From Lachnospiraceae bacterium (lineage in GTDB: Bacteria > Bacillota > Clostridia > Lachnospirales > Lachnospiraceae): a DNA stretch of 64,000 nucleotides. The translations under genes were made by a program, and so were the position numbers. The number at the start of each line of letters is the position of its first letter. The stretch's first letter is position 1. Under the pieces are notes generated by a model, which saw only the letters and a list, made by a program, of their open reading frames with translations, was not told the origin of the DNA and did no database searches. The stretch covers positions 93,488 through 157,487 of the forward strand of contig JAFTXG010000018.1 of assembly GCA_017461725.1 (NCBI GenBank), read 5' to 3'. Below, one piece after another: positions 39,956 to 48,318 of the stretch.

Positions 39956-40630
39956 TTGTTTAAGATATTAATTGCAGAGGATGATAAGGAACTGCGGATG
40001 ATGTATCAGCGGGTTCTGGTGAAAAACGGATATGCAGTCAGGGGTGTGGGCAACGGAAAAGAGGCACTGGAGGTCATGGATCAGGAGTATATCGATCTGA
40101 TTATTTCTGATATTATGATGCCGGTGATGGACGGCTATGAGTTTGTTCGGACCCTGCGTGAATCGGGAAATACCACGCCGGTGCTGATGATCACCGCAAA
40201 GGGGGCTTTTGATGATATGCGGCAGGGCTTTTTGTCCGGCACCGATGATTATATGGTCAAGGCGGTCAATGTCAATGAGATGGTGCTGCGGGTTGGTGCC
40301 CTTCTTCGCCGCGCCCAGATGATCAATGAGCGGCGGCAGGTGATCGGAAATACGGAGATGGAGTACGATTCCATGACGGTCATCACCCCCGAAGGGCGAA
40401 CTGTACTCCCCCAGAAGGAGTTTATGATCCTGTACAAGCTGGCCTCCTATCCGGGGCGCATTTTTACCAAGCAGCAGATCATGGATGATATCTGGGGCTA
40501 TGATACGGAGACCGATCCGCACACGGTGGATGTACATATCGGACGTCTCAGGGAACGATTCCGGGATAATCAAGATTTCCAGATCGTGACTATGCGGGGA
40601 TTGGGCTATAAAGTAGTGAAGAAATCATAA
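39956..40630 (+). CDS. OmpR/PhoB-type response regulator
   Basis: 224 aa. Receiver domain with acidic pair E8/D9-D10 and phospho-acceptor D52 (DLIISDIMMPVMDG). C-terminal winged helix, with HTVDVHIGRLRERFRDN and MRGLGYKVVKK. TTG start at 39956 with AAAGGAGGA 6 nt upstream. The cognate kinase follows 11 bp later. Its targets are probably the downstream envelope genes. Confidence 0.93.
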   Translation: MFKILIAEDDKELRMMYQRVLVKNGYAVRGVGNGKEALEVMDQEYIDLIISDIMMPVMDGYEFVRTLRESGNTTPVLMITAKGAFDDMRQGFLSGTDDYMVKAVNVNEMVLRVGALLRRAQMINERRQVIGNTEMEYDSMTVITPEGRTVLPQKEFMILYKLASYPGRIFTKQQIMDDIWGYDTETDPHTVDVHIGRLRERFRDNQDFQIVTMRGLGYKVVKKS

Positions 40631-40640
40631 CGGGGAAAAA

Positions 40641-41684
40641 ATGGGAAGAAAAAGCACGATTAAGAGACAGAAAAACTACATTCACATGCGGCCCTATTTC
40701 ATTTTTCTGGTGTTTTTGATTCTGGGGATCGCTATCGTGGGAGAGTCCGTGGTGGAAACCATCCTGGCCAGACATTTCCAGATCCGTGAGCTTCCGACGA
40801 TTTTATGGCTGTTGGGCGTGGTGCTGATCATCGGAGTCGGCATCAGTTTCTGCGTACATCGCCTCTTTCTGCGCCATATCAGTAAGCTGGGCCGGGCGAT
40901 GAACCGGATCATGGCCGGTGATTTTGATACGCGCATCGAAATCAACAGCAACGTACAGGAGATCCGCGACATTTATAATAACTTTAACCTGATGGCCAAA
41001 GGCCTGGGGACCATGGAGATGCTTCAGAATGATTTTGTGTCCAACGTCTCCCATGAGTTTAAGACTCCGCTGAATGCCATCGAGGGGTATGTGACCCTGC
41101 TGGAGGATCGCAGCCTGTCGCCGGAGGAGCAGGAGGAGTATGTGGAGAAAATTCTTCTGAACACTCACCGACTGTCGGAGCTGGTGGGAAATATTCTTCT
41201 GCTGTCCAAGGTGGAGCATCAGGCGATCCAGGAAAAGAAGAGTCAGTATCGTCTGGATGAGCAGATCCGTCAGGCCATCTTGAGTCTGGAGCCTAAATGG
41301 ATAGAGCAGGAGATTGAGTTTGACGTGGAGATGGATGAAGTTCTCTATTATGGCAATGAGAGCATGATGATGCACGTCTGGACAAACCTGATCGGCAATG
41401 CCATTAAGTTCAGCCGGGTAGGCGGCGGTGTGACCATACGGCTCAGTCAGTTTGGCGAGGAGATTCGGTTTTCGGTTTCAGACACCGGTGTAGGCATGTC
41501 CGCGGAGGAGAAAAAACATATCTTTGATAAGTTTTATCAGGGGGATACCTCCCGCAAATCGGAGGGAAACGGTCTTGGCCTTGCGCTGGTGATGCGTATT
41601 TTGCGGATGTCCGGCGGCCGAATCAGTGTGCAGAGTGAGCCCGGAAAGGGCAGCTGCTTTTCCGTTTTTCTGCTGAAAAAATAA
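40641..41684 (+). CDS. sensor histidine kinase
   Basis: 347 aa. Two membrane helices (about 19-39 and 53-74) with a very short external loop, a HAMP domain (75-125), HisKA with phospho-acceptor His138 (VSNVSHEFKTPLNAIEG), and an HATPase_c domain with N box NLIGNAIKFS, G1 DTGVGM and G2 GNGLGLAL. The short loop suggests an intramembrane-sensing kinase of the cell-envelope-stress type. It directly precedes the glycolipid cluster. Confidence 0.93.
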   Translation: MGRKSTIKRQKNYIHMRPYFIFLVFLILGIAIVGESVVETILARHFQIRELPTILWLLGVVLIIGVGISFCVHRLFLRHISKLGRAMNRIMAGDFDTRIEINSNVQEIRDIYNNFNLMAKGLGTMEMLQNDFVSNVSHEFKTPLNAIEGYVTLLEDRSLSPEEQEEYVEKILLNTHRLSELVGNILLLSKVEHQAIQEKKSQYRLDEQIRQAILSLEPKWIEQEIEFDVEMDEVLYYGNESMMMHVWTNLIGNAIKFSRVGGGVTIRLSQFGEEIRFSVSDTGVGMSAEEKKHIFDKFYQGDTSRKSEGNGLGLALVMRILRMSGGRISVQSEPGKGSCFSVFLLKK

Positions 41685-41827
41685 TGGTAATATCTTATCC
41701 ATAAAATTCAACTGCCGTTGAAGTTCAGTTGAAGTTCGCTTGCTTTTTGTATCGTAAATTGGGTATACCGATACATATACTGTTTGGAGAGACAGTGGGC
41801 AGATGAACTGAGAGGAGACGAGGACGG

Positions 41828-42340
41828 ATGAGAGAGTTGCTTCGATGTATCGGATACCTGGCGGTGACAGGTATCCTTTCTTTTATTATAGGCCGTTTGT
41901 TGCCGAAAAAGTGGTTTGACTGGGAGGCGGCCTTCTTTCAGTGCAGGCAGTCTGAGAACGGAGGCAGGATTTATGAGCGCTACCATATCCGAAAATGGAA
42001 GGATATCGTTCCGGACATGAATAAGATCCTTCCGGCCCTGATGCCCGGACGGGCACCGAAAGCCCTGCACAGTTCCAGAGAAGAGGTGGAGGGGCTGCTG
42101 CAGGAGACCTGCGTGGCGGAGGTGATTCATCTGGCACTTGCCGTAGCGGGACTTTGGTGTGTACATATCTGGCCTGAGTTTCCCGGCCTGGTGCTCGCGC
42201 TGCTGAATGTGGTGGGGAATCTTCCGTTTATCATGATTCAGCGTTATAACCGTCCGAGATTCTGTAAAATTTACCGCAGATTTGCTGTGGAGGAAAAGTG
42301 TGGGGGACAGGTATCAAGCTACGAGGGGGAGACAGCATGA
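41828..42340 (+). CDS. CrtO-like membrane acyltransferase family protein
   Basis: 170 aa. Three or four hydrophobic segments and the motif ERYHIRKWKDIVPDMNKILP, resembling glycosyl-diaponeurosporenoate acyltransferase (CrtO) family proteins. It is the first of four overlapping or closely spaced genes with two glycosyltransferases and a PAP2 protein, which suggests acylation of a glycolipid rather than of a carotenoid (no carotenoid genes here). The TGA overlaps the next ATG. Confidence 0.65.
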   Translation: MRELLRCIGYLAVTGILSFIIGRLLPKKWFDWEAAFFQCRQSENGGRIYERYHIRKWKDIVPDMNKILPALMPGRAPKALHSSREEVEGLLQETCVAEVIHLALAVAGLWCVHIWPEFPGLVLALLNVVGNLPFIMIQRYNRPRFCKIYRRFAVEEKCGGQVSSYEGETA

Positions 42341-43452
42341 AGGTTTTGATTTTGACTTGCAATACAGGCGGCGGCCACAATACCGCTGCAGCTTCTGTGC
42401 AGGAGGCGTTTGTGAAGGCAGGCTGGTCCTGCGACATTGCGGATGCGCTGGCGTTTATTTCCAAGCGTGTTCCGAAGATCATGGGCAGCGGGCACAACTG
42501 GATTTATCGCCACGCGCCGGCATTATTTAATTTTGGTTATCAGTTTTCCGAACAGCATCCGGATTTATTTCAGGAGGAGTCGGGACTCTATAAATTTCTC
42601 TCTGTTGGAACCGGAAAGATGAAGGCCTGCATCGAGGAAAACGGGTATGATATGGTTATCTGCACTCACGCGTTTGCGGCGCTGATGCTGACCGGCGTAT
42701 TAAAGGATGAGGGATTGGAGATACGCACCGGTTTTATCTCCACCGATTATACCTGCTATCCCAGCATCGAGGAGAGTGAGCTGGACTGGTATTTTATCTC
42801 TGATGAGTCATCGGTAGAGGATTTTGTGGCCAAAGGACTGCCGAGAGAAAAACTGGTGAGGACCGGCATTCCGGTCAGTGCAAAGTTCTGTCATCGCAGA
42901 CCTCTTGAGGAGGCTAAGCGCCTTCTGGGAATCAGACCTGAGCAGAAGCACCTGCTGGTGATGTGCGGAAGCATGGGCTGCGGTCCCATACGGGATGTGG
43001 CGGAGGAACTGGCAGAGCGGCTTCCCAGGGATGCGGTGATGACTGTCATCTGCGGAAGTAACGAGTCTCTGTATCGCAAGCTGACACAGAAACTGGGCGA
43101 TGATGAGCGGGTTCGGATCCTGGGCTTTACCGACCAGGTATCACAGCTGATGGACAGCGCGGATCTGTATCTGACTAAGGCCGGGGGCTTAAGCACCACT
43201 GAGGCGCTGAATAAGCATCTGCCTATGTGTCTCATCGATGCGATCGCCGGATGTGAGGAGTATAATGCAGGCTACTTTGTCAGTCGGGGGATGGCAGCGA
43301 TGGCAGAGGGTGAGGATGCGCTGGCAGACCTCTGTATCGACCTGCTGAATGACGATGAACAGCTTGCAAAAATGAGAGCGCAGATGGAGAAACATTCTCC
43401 CGGCAATGCGGCGGAAAATATTGTTAAATTTATTGTAAATGGGGTAAACTGA
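42337..43452 (+). CDS. UgtP/MGDG-synthase-type glycosyltransferase
   Basis: 371 aa, GT-B fold, GT28. The N-terminal acceptor domain starts MKVLILTCNTGGGHNTAAAS, a diacylglycerol glucosyltransferase signature. The C-terminal donor domain has MCGSMGCGP and KAGGLSTTEALNKHLP, as in UgtP and MurG. It likely transfers a hexose from UDP-sugar to diacylglycerol at the membrane. Start at 42337 after GAGGGGGAGA, overlapping the upstream stop (ATGA). Confidence 0.87.
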   Translation: MKVLILTCNTGGGHNTAAASVQEAFVKAGWSCDIADALAFISKRVPKIMGSGHNWIYRHAPALFNFGYQFSEQHPDLFQEESGLYKFLSVGTGKMKACIEENGYDMVICTHAFAALMLTGVLKDEGLEIRTGFISTDYTCYPSIEESELDWYFISDESSVEDFVAKGLPREKLVRTGIPVSAKFCHRRPLEEAKRLLGIRPEQKHLLVMCGSMGCGPIRDVAEELAERLPRDAVMTVICGSNESLYRKLTQKLGDDERVRILGFTDQVSQLMDSADLYLTKAGGLSTTEALNKHLPMCLIDAIAGCEEYNAGYFVSRGMAAMAEGEDALADLCIDLLNDDEQLAKMRAQMEKHSPGNAAENIVKFIVNGVN

Positions 43453-43455
43453 GTG

Positions 43456-44160
43456 ATGAAATTAGAAATTGTGGACTATCGCAAGCTGCGCCCGAATAAT
43501 TTGAATTCGGAGCAGTTCAGACATCTTTGGCTGTTGATATTTTGGCCGATTTTTGGTATCTTATTTATGGGAGTAGAGAGGCTGGGCTTTAACAGTGGTT
43601 ATGTGCCGGTGTACAGCCCGCTGGATGATCTGATTCCGTTCAATGAGCTGTTCGTGATCCCCTACCTGTTCTGGTTTGTGTATCTGACCGGAGTGGTGGT
43701 GTTTACCGGATTTTTTGATGTGAGAGCCTTTAAGCGGGTGATGCATTTTATTATTGTCAGCTATACGATCACCATTCTGATTTATCTGATCTATCCGACC
43801 TGTCAGGAGCTGCGTCCGCTGGAGTTTGAGCGGGATAATATTCTTACCCGGTTTATGGCGGGCTTTTATGAGTTTGATACCAATACCAACGTGTTTCCGT
43901 CATTGCATGTGATCGGTGCGGCGGCAGGCATGTTTGGCTTCTGTGATACGAAATATTTCCGGAGTATCGGCTGGAAACTAGCAAATGTGATCGTGACGGT
44001 GTTGATTTCCATGTCCACGGTATTTTTAAAGCAGCATTCCATTCTGGATGTGTTTGGGGCAATTCCCGTATGTCTGGTGGCATGGTATGCGGCATACGGT
44101 CCCGGAAATGTGATGGAAAAGGTGTTTTGCCGCCGTACATGGCAGCGCCAGAAGGCGTGA
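43456..44160 (+). CDS. PAP2-family membrane phosphatase/phosphotransferase
   Basis: 234 aa, about six membrane helices. PAP2 signature: C1 remnant ELRP, C2 PSLHV, C3 KQHSILD. It resembles the inositol-phosphoceramide-synthase-like branch of PAP2, which transfers or removes phospho head groups on the outer leaflet. ATG 43456 is preferred to the GTG just before it. It is set between two glycosyltransferase genes, supporting a lipid head-group role. Confidence 0.82.
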   Translation: MKLEIVDYRKLRPNNLNSEQFRHLWLLIFWPIFGILFMGVERLGFNSGYVPVYSPLDDLIPFNELFVIPYLFWFVYLTGVVVFTGFFDVRAFKRVMHFIIVSYTITILIYLIYPTCQELRPLEFERDNILTRFMAGFYEFDTNTNVFPSLHVIGAAAGMFGFCDTKYFRSIGWKLANVIVTVLISMSTVFLKQHSILDVFGAIPVCLVAWYAAYGPGNVMEKVFCRRTWQRQKA

Positions 44161-44200
44161 GCGATGAGACGGGCAGAGAAAGTAAATGAGGTTGTCCGGT

Positions 44201-45259
44201 ATGAAAGCATTGATTGTGTCCTGCGAGGCAGGAGGGGGATGCACTGACATTTCGGTGGCGGTGAAGGAAAAGCTGGAAGACCACGGACATGAGGTGACGC
44301 TGTTTGATCTGTACCGGGATAAAGGAGAGACAACCGGTAGTATTTTTCGAAAAAAAGCAAAGCGCGGAGCGGGCAGTCAGAGTGATCTGATGCGGCAGTA
44401 TCTGGAGGAAAATCCCTACGATGTGATCATTGCAGCGGATGTGTTGTCAGCCATCCTGCTGTCGGTACTGCGCAGCAGTCTGATATCCCTGCCGAAGGTG
44501 ATTTATGTTGCTTCGGATTACACCTGCGCACCGTTTACTGAGGACACATGGTGCGATCATTACGTAATCCCGTCGCAGAAACTGACGGCAGAGTTCTGCC
44601 GCCGAGGGATTCCGAAGGAAAAGGTGATTCCTCTGGGGATGCCGGTGAGAAAGATGTTTCTGACTGGCATCGGAAAAGCCGACGCGGGAGCGGAGATCGG
44701 ATTAGCTGAGGATAGATATAATATATTGATGTCAGCAGTGGGGCTCAGCGGACGTAAGCTATTCCGCACGGTGAGAATGCTGCAGACTTATCTTGACCGG
44801 AATCGGCGCGCACGGCTGATTGTTTTTGGTGTGAACCAGAAGGTTGGCCGACGTCTGCAAACAAGAATCGAAAACGATGGGCGGATCACGCTGATGCAGG
44901 AATTATCGACACCGGCTATGTATATGAGAGCCTGCGATGTGATGATTGCCGGTGCCCAGGGTTCGGTGTCCACTGAGGCTGCAGTTCTCGGCACGGCACT
45001 GATTCAGTATATGCCGTCATCAGCCTACGAGCGGCATAATGCGGAGTTCTTCTCAAGATACGGCATGAGCCTGGTGGTAAAAAGACCTGGAACGGGATTG
45101 CTTCGTGCATTGAAGGTTCTTGAGGATGAGGCAGTCCGAAGGGATATGATCAAGGCACAGCGGTTCCATATCAGTCAGCTGGCGACGGCGGAGATCTGTA
45201 ATTTGGCGGAGACTCCGGCGCTCTCTGTGGAGACCGGCAGTGCAGGCGTGCTGATCTGA
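44201..45259 (+). CDS. second UgtP-like glycosyltransferase, atypical
   Basis: 352 aa, same GT28 fold as the gene at 42337 but shorter. The nucleotide-site glycine loop reads VSCEAGGGCTDISVAV, with Cys in place of the His of the usual GGGH. Donor-domain motif AGAQGSVSTEAAVLG replaces the KAGG/TE block. The start at 44201 has GAGG 8 nt upstream. Either its substrate differs or it is a catalytically altered paralog. It ends the four-gene cluster. Confidence 0.78.
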   Translation: MKALIVSCEAGGGCTDISVAVKEKLEDHGHEVTLFDLYRDKGETTGSIFRKKAKRGAGSQSDLMRQYLEENPYDVIIAADVLSAILLSVLRSSLISLPKVIYVASDYTCAPFTEDTWCDHYVIPSQKLTAEFCRRGIPKEKVIPLGMPVRKMFLTGIGKADAGAEIGLAEDRYNILMSAVGLSGRKLFRTVRMLQTYLDRNRRARLIVFGVNQKVGRRLQTRIENDGRITLMQELSTPAMYMRACDVMIAGAQGSVSTEAAVLGTALIQYMPSSAYERHNAEFFSRYGMSLVVKRPGTGLLRALKVLEDEAVRRDMIKAQRFHISQLATAEICNLAETPALSVETGSAGVLI

Positions 45260-45317
45260 ACCGGTTTGGGCAGCGGCCGCTGACCTGAATTATGATTGCA
45301 GGAAGGAGGGATTGAGA

Positions 45318-47111
45318 GTGAACATAACGACAATTAACAAGACACTTTCCATGATTGGGCAGATTCTTGATCCCAGAAACAATACGAAACCGATGATTGA
45401 GATACCATCGGATAAGCCTTCCTTTCAGCGGAGACCCATCGAACAGCCGCTGCAGCGGACGACGCCGGAGGCGGCAGGTGTGCCCTCTGCGCATATTGAG
45501 GCCTTTGTGCGGGAACTGATGGAGGATAAGACCCTGCGGATGCACAATCTGATGATTCTCCGGGGCGGCAAGGTGATTTTTGAGACCAGCTTCGGCGGTC
45601 AGGATATCAGTATCTGGAAGTATACCTTTTCCGCCTGCAAGAGCATCACTTCTCTGGCCATCGGTATGCTGATCGACGAGGGAAGACTGCGGCTGGATGA
45701 CAAGCTGATCGACCTGTTTCCGGAACAGGTCAACACCGTCAACCGCCTTTTGTTGAAGGATATCCGGGTACGCCATCTGCTGAGCATGTCCAGCACCGTG
45801 CTGTTCAATGAGGCGGAGAGCATCACGGAGGTGGACTGGGTGAGAGGCTTTTTCAGCTCGGCGATTGCCGGGGAGCCGGGAAAGACGTTTAACTATAACA
45901 GCCTGAATACCTATATGTTGTCGGCCATCGTCTGCAGAGTGTCCGGGGAGAGTATGAGCAGTTACCTGGAGCGCAAGCTGTTTGCGCCGTTGGGTATCAC
46001 TGAGTATTACTGGGAGACCTGCCCCAGCGGGATCGAAAAAGGCGGATGGGGACTGTACATTCGCCCCGAGGATATCGCAAAGATCGCTCAGCTGGTGATG
46101 CAGAAGGGCAAATGGAAAAAACGTCGGATCATTTCCGAGGAGTGGATTACCATGGCGACCACGGCTCATATAACCGCGCCGGAGGAATTGGGTGAATTTA
46201 ATTACGGATACCAGATCTGGGTGGGCAGGGAGCTTAAGACTTTTTTGTTCAACGGTATGCTGGGTCAGAATGTGCTCGGCTTCTGGGATAACGGGATTAT
46301 CGTGGTGACAAATGCGGGAAACACGGATATGTTTCAGCAGAGCAGCTATTTTAAGATCGTACAGAAGTATTTCAGCCTGCCCTTTGAGCGTGGCCTGCCT
46401 GAAGATCAGGGAGCACTGGATGCCCTGAATCGGCTGAAATATGCAGGCGGAGAGACCAGGGCGCTGCCTATCGAGTGTGACTGGCTGTGCGGTTTTCGCA
46501 TGTATCCTTCATCTGATCTGGCGTTGTCCGCCAGTGTGGTGCCATTGATCTGGCAGGTGGCACAGAATCGCTACACCGAGGGTCTGGAAGGCATTGAGTT
46601 TTCCAAGGAAAAAGGTAAGCTGGTCATGAGCTATGCGGAACACGGGATAACCTACCGCATTCCCATCGGATTCGGAAAAGGTGAGGTCAGCGAGGTTTTA
46701 TTAGGTGGAGTGCCATTCCTGGTCAGTGCGGTGGGCAGATTTTCCACCGACGAGGACGATCATCCGGTATTTCAGACCACCATTGATTTTCTGGAGACGC
46801 CCTGCAGCCGAAAGATAAAACTGTATTTTATGGATAAGGATACGGTCCTGCTGAAGCAGGAGGAGATGCCCGGCGGCGGATTTTTGCACAATCTGATCGG
46901 AGAGATGCTGGAGAGCTTTGAGAAACGTCCGGTGATCGGCGCGGCGGTAAATAAGTTGGATCACGATCTGATCGACTATAAAATCGATAAGATATTTGTT
47001 CCGATGATGGAGCTGAACATACAGGAAAAGACTGCGCAGGTAAACGGTGTGCAGGAAAAAAACATACAGGAAAATGTTGTACAGGAAAAAATCGTACAGA
47101 CGGAAAGGTAA
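45318..47111 (+). CDS. beta-lactamase-fold serine hydrolase
   Basis: 597 aa. Beta-lactamase/esterase domain at about residues 45-360: nucleophile SxxK in FSACKSITSL, Tyr motif in NYNSLNTYM, and later HITAPEELGEFNYGYQIWVG. No signal peptide is visible, so it may be cytoplasmic. The C-terminal 230 residues are a separate domain ending in a repetitive Gln-rich tail of five-residue units (IQEKT, VQEKN, IQENV, VQEKI). Start GTG at 45318, 8 nt after AAGGAGGG. It could be an esterase or a peptidase; the substrate is unknown. Confidence 0.83.
   Translation: MNITTINKTLSMIGQILDPRNNTKPMIEIPSDKPSFQRRPIEQPLQRTTPEAAGVPSAHIEAFVRELMEDKTLRMHNLMILRGGKVIFETSFGGQDISIWKYTFSACKSITSLAIGMLIDEGRLRLDDKLIDLFPEQVNTVNRLLLKDIRVRHLLSMSSTVLFNEAESITEVDWVRGFFSSAIAGEPGKTFNYNSLNTYMLSAIVCRVSGESMSSYLERKLFAPLGITEYYWETCPSGIEKGGWGLYIRPEDIAKIAQLVMQKGKWKKRRIISEEWITMATTAHITAPEELGEFNYGYQIWVGRELKTFLFNGMLGQNVLGFWDNGIIVVTNAGNTDMFQQSSYFKIVQKYFSLPFERGLPEDQGALDALNRLKYAGGETRALPIECDWLCGFRMYPSSDLALSASVVPLIWQVAQNRYTEGLEGIEFSKEKGKLVMSYAEHGITYRIPIGFGKGEVSEVLLGGVPFLVSAVGRFSTDEDDHPVFQTTIDFLETPCSRKIKLYFMDKDTVLLKQEEMPGGGFLHNLIGEMLESFEKRPVIGAAVNKLDHDLIDYKIDKIFVPMMELNIQEKTAQVNGVQEKNIQENVVQEKIVQTER
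47019..47093 (+). repeat. five 15-bp in-frame repeats at the hydrolase C-terminus
   Basis: Units of 15 bp built on RTRCAGGAAAA encode five-residue repeats. The A-runs inside make unit or base slippage plausible, which would alter the tail. Confidence 0.75.
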
Positions 47112-47131
47112 GTACGAATATCAAATCAAAC

Positions 47132-47161
47132 GGAGGGGCAGATCGTCAGGTCTGCCCCTCC
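47132..47161. terminator. hairpin between hydrolase and araC genes
   Basis: GGAGGGGCAGA (47132-47142) and TCTGCCCCTCC (47151-47161) form an 11-bp perfect stem between convergent genes. The araC stop codon is in the loop. No long T-run. Confidence 0.7.
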
Positions 47162-48027
47162 TCGATATAGTGCATGTCTTTGTATTCCCGCGGCGAGATG
47201 CCATACTCTTTTTTGAATGCCCGGAAAAAGCTGGAATAGTCTCCGAAGCCGAAGGCCTGGTATGCCTCAGTGATACTCATATCGCCCTGAATCGCCTGTT
47301 GACACAGAGACAGCCGTTTTTTAGTGATGTACTGATGGATGGAAATCCCCAGGTTATCCTTGAACATGTGGGCAATGTGGTATTTGCTGACGAAAAACTC
47401 GCTGCTCAGACGGTCGAGAGAGAGGTCCTCCTCAATGTGGGTCTCAATAAAATTACAGATGGTTTGGTAGAGGGCAGCGGTCTCCGGCTGGCGGACCGGG
47501 TGATTGCGCTCGTAGGCAGTGCGGTTCAAATGCAGGATCAGATCATTGACGCAGAGGGAAATCTGGGCTTCGCGGCAAAAATGGTCGCCCTGCATCTCCT
47601 CCAGCAGTCGGATCAGCTTGGACTGGAGGGTGTTAAAGCTAATCTGATCGTGGTGTGTGATGTAACGCTTTTTGGAGCAGGCATGCTGAATCATGTAACC
47701 GTAGTCAGGGGAGATCTCCAACAGCTGCTCATAAAACTCCTGGCTGATCCAGAAGACGAAACGACGGTAAGGGGTCTCGCAATCATGGATGATGGAGTGA
47801 TGGGGAAGCCCGGGAGGAATCAGCAGCACGTCGCCATGAGTCAGTGGATATTGTTTTTCGTTGATCTGCATGGTCACATTTCCCTCAAGGAAAAAGCAGA
47901 ATTCATAATAATTATGGCTGTGACTGGCCACATGCTTGAGGTCAGTATCGTTATAATAGTAAAGCTCAAAGCTGGGGGAGACCATATATTGTCTGGCGCT
48001 GAACGGGGTGAGTAGATTTTTCTTCAT
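47146..48027 (-). CDS. AraC family regulator of the uronate operon
   Basis: 293 aa. N-terminal cupin sensor domain (SHSHNYYEFCFFLEG, GDVLLIPPGLPHHS) and C-terminal double HTH (LDRLSSEFFVSKYHIAHMFK, and ITEAYQAFGFGDYSSFFRAF). It is divergent from uxuA, so the inducer is probably glucuronate or a catabolite (inference). AAGGAG lies 8 nt before the ATG at 48027; the frame stays open upstream through a palindromic element but without a ribosome site. Confidence 0.92.
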   Translation of the reverse strand: MKKNLLTPFSARQYMVSPSFELYYYNDTDLKHVASHSHNYYEFCFFLEGNVTMQINEKQYPLTHGDVLLIPPGLPHHSIIHDCETPYRRFVFWISQEFYEQLLEISPDYGYMIQHACSKKRYITHHDQISFNTLQSKLIRLLEEMQGDHFCREAQISLCVNDLILHLNRTAYERNHPVRQPETAALYQTICNFIETHIEEDLSLDRLSSEFFVSKYHIAHMFKDNLGISIHQYITKKRLSLCQQAIQGDMSITEAYQAFGFGDYSSFFRAFKKEYGISPREYKDMHYIEEGQT

Positions 48028-48050
48028 GAGTGACTCCTTATGAGAGTTTC

Positions 48051-48174
48051 GCAGTGCGTATTCGCACCTGCTTCGCAGCTGCTCATCACGGACATTCGTC
48101 CTATGTATCCGCCGCCAAAGGCATCTGTTTGTGAGCAAGCTCCCACAGGTGCTTCGTCTGCGGATACGCACTGC
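48051..48174. repeat. 124-bp palindromic intergenic element
   Basis: The ends GCAGTGCGTATTCGCA (48051-48066) and TGCGGATACGCACTGC (48159-48174) are inverted repeats with one mismatch. Inside are CACCTG/CAGGTG, AGCTGCTCA/TGAGCAAGCT-type and GGAC-ATTC-GTCC arms, so the whole element can fold as one long branched hairpin. It looks like a dispersed MITE- or REP-type element; no second copy is in this window. Confidence 0.65.
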
Positions 48175-48191
48175 TCATTGTTTTCGCGTAT

Positions 48192-48220
48192 ATTATAATA
48201 CAAAACAGCAATTTTTGCAA
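48192..48220 (-). promoter_or_regulatory. araC promoter
   Basis: On the minus strand TTGCAA (48220-48215), 17 bp, TATAAT (48197-48192). Facing it, uxuA has TATAAT at 48265-48270 with a weak -35, consistent with activator dependence. Confidence 0.65.
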
Positions 48221-48318
48221 TATATACAACAAGCCAGTCAATGTTATTTTTTCGAGATTTTATCTATAATATATGTTAGATTTATACGAAAAAAATCCCA
48301 GAAAGGAAGAAAAGTTTT

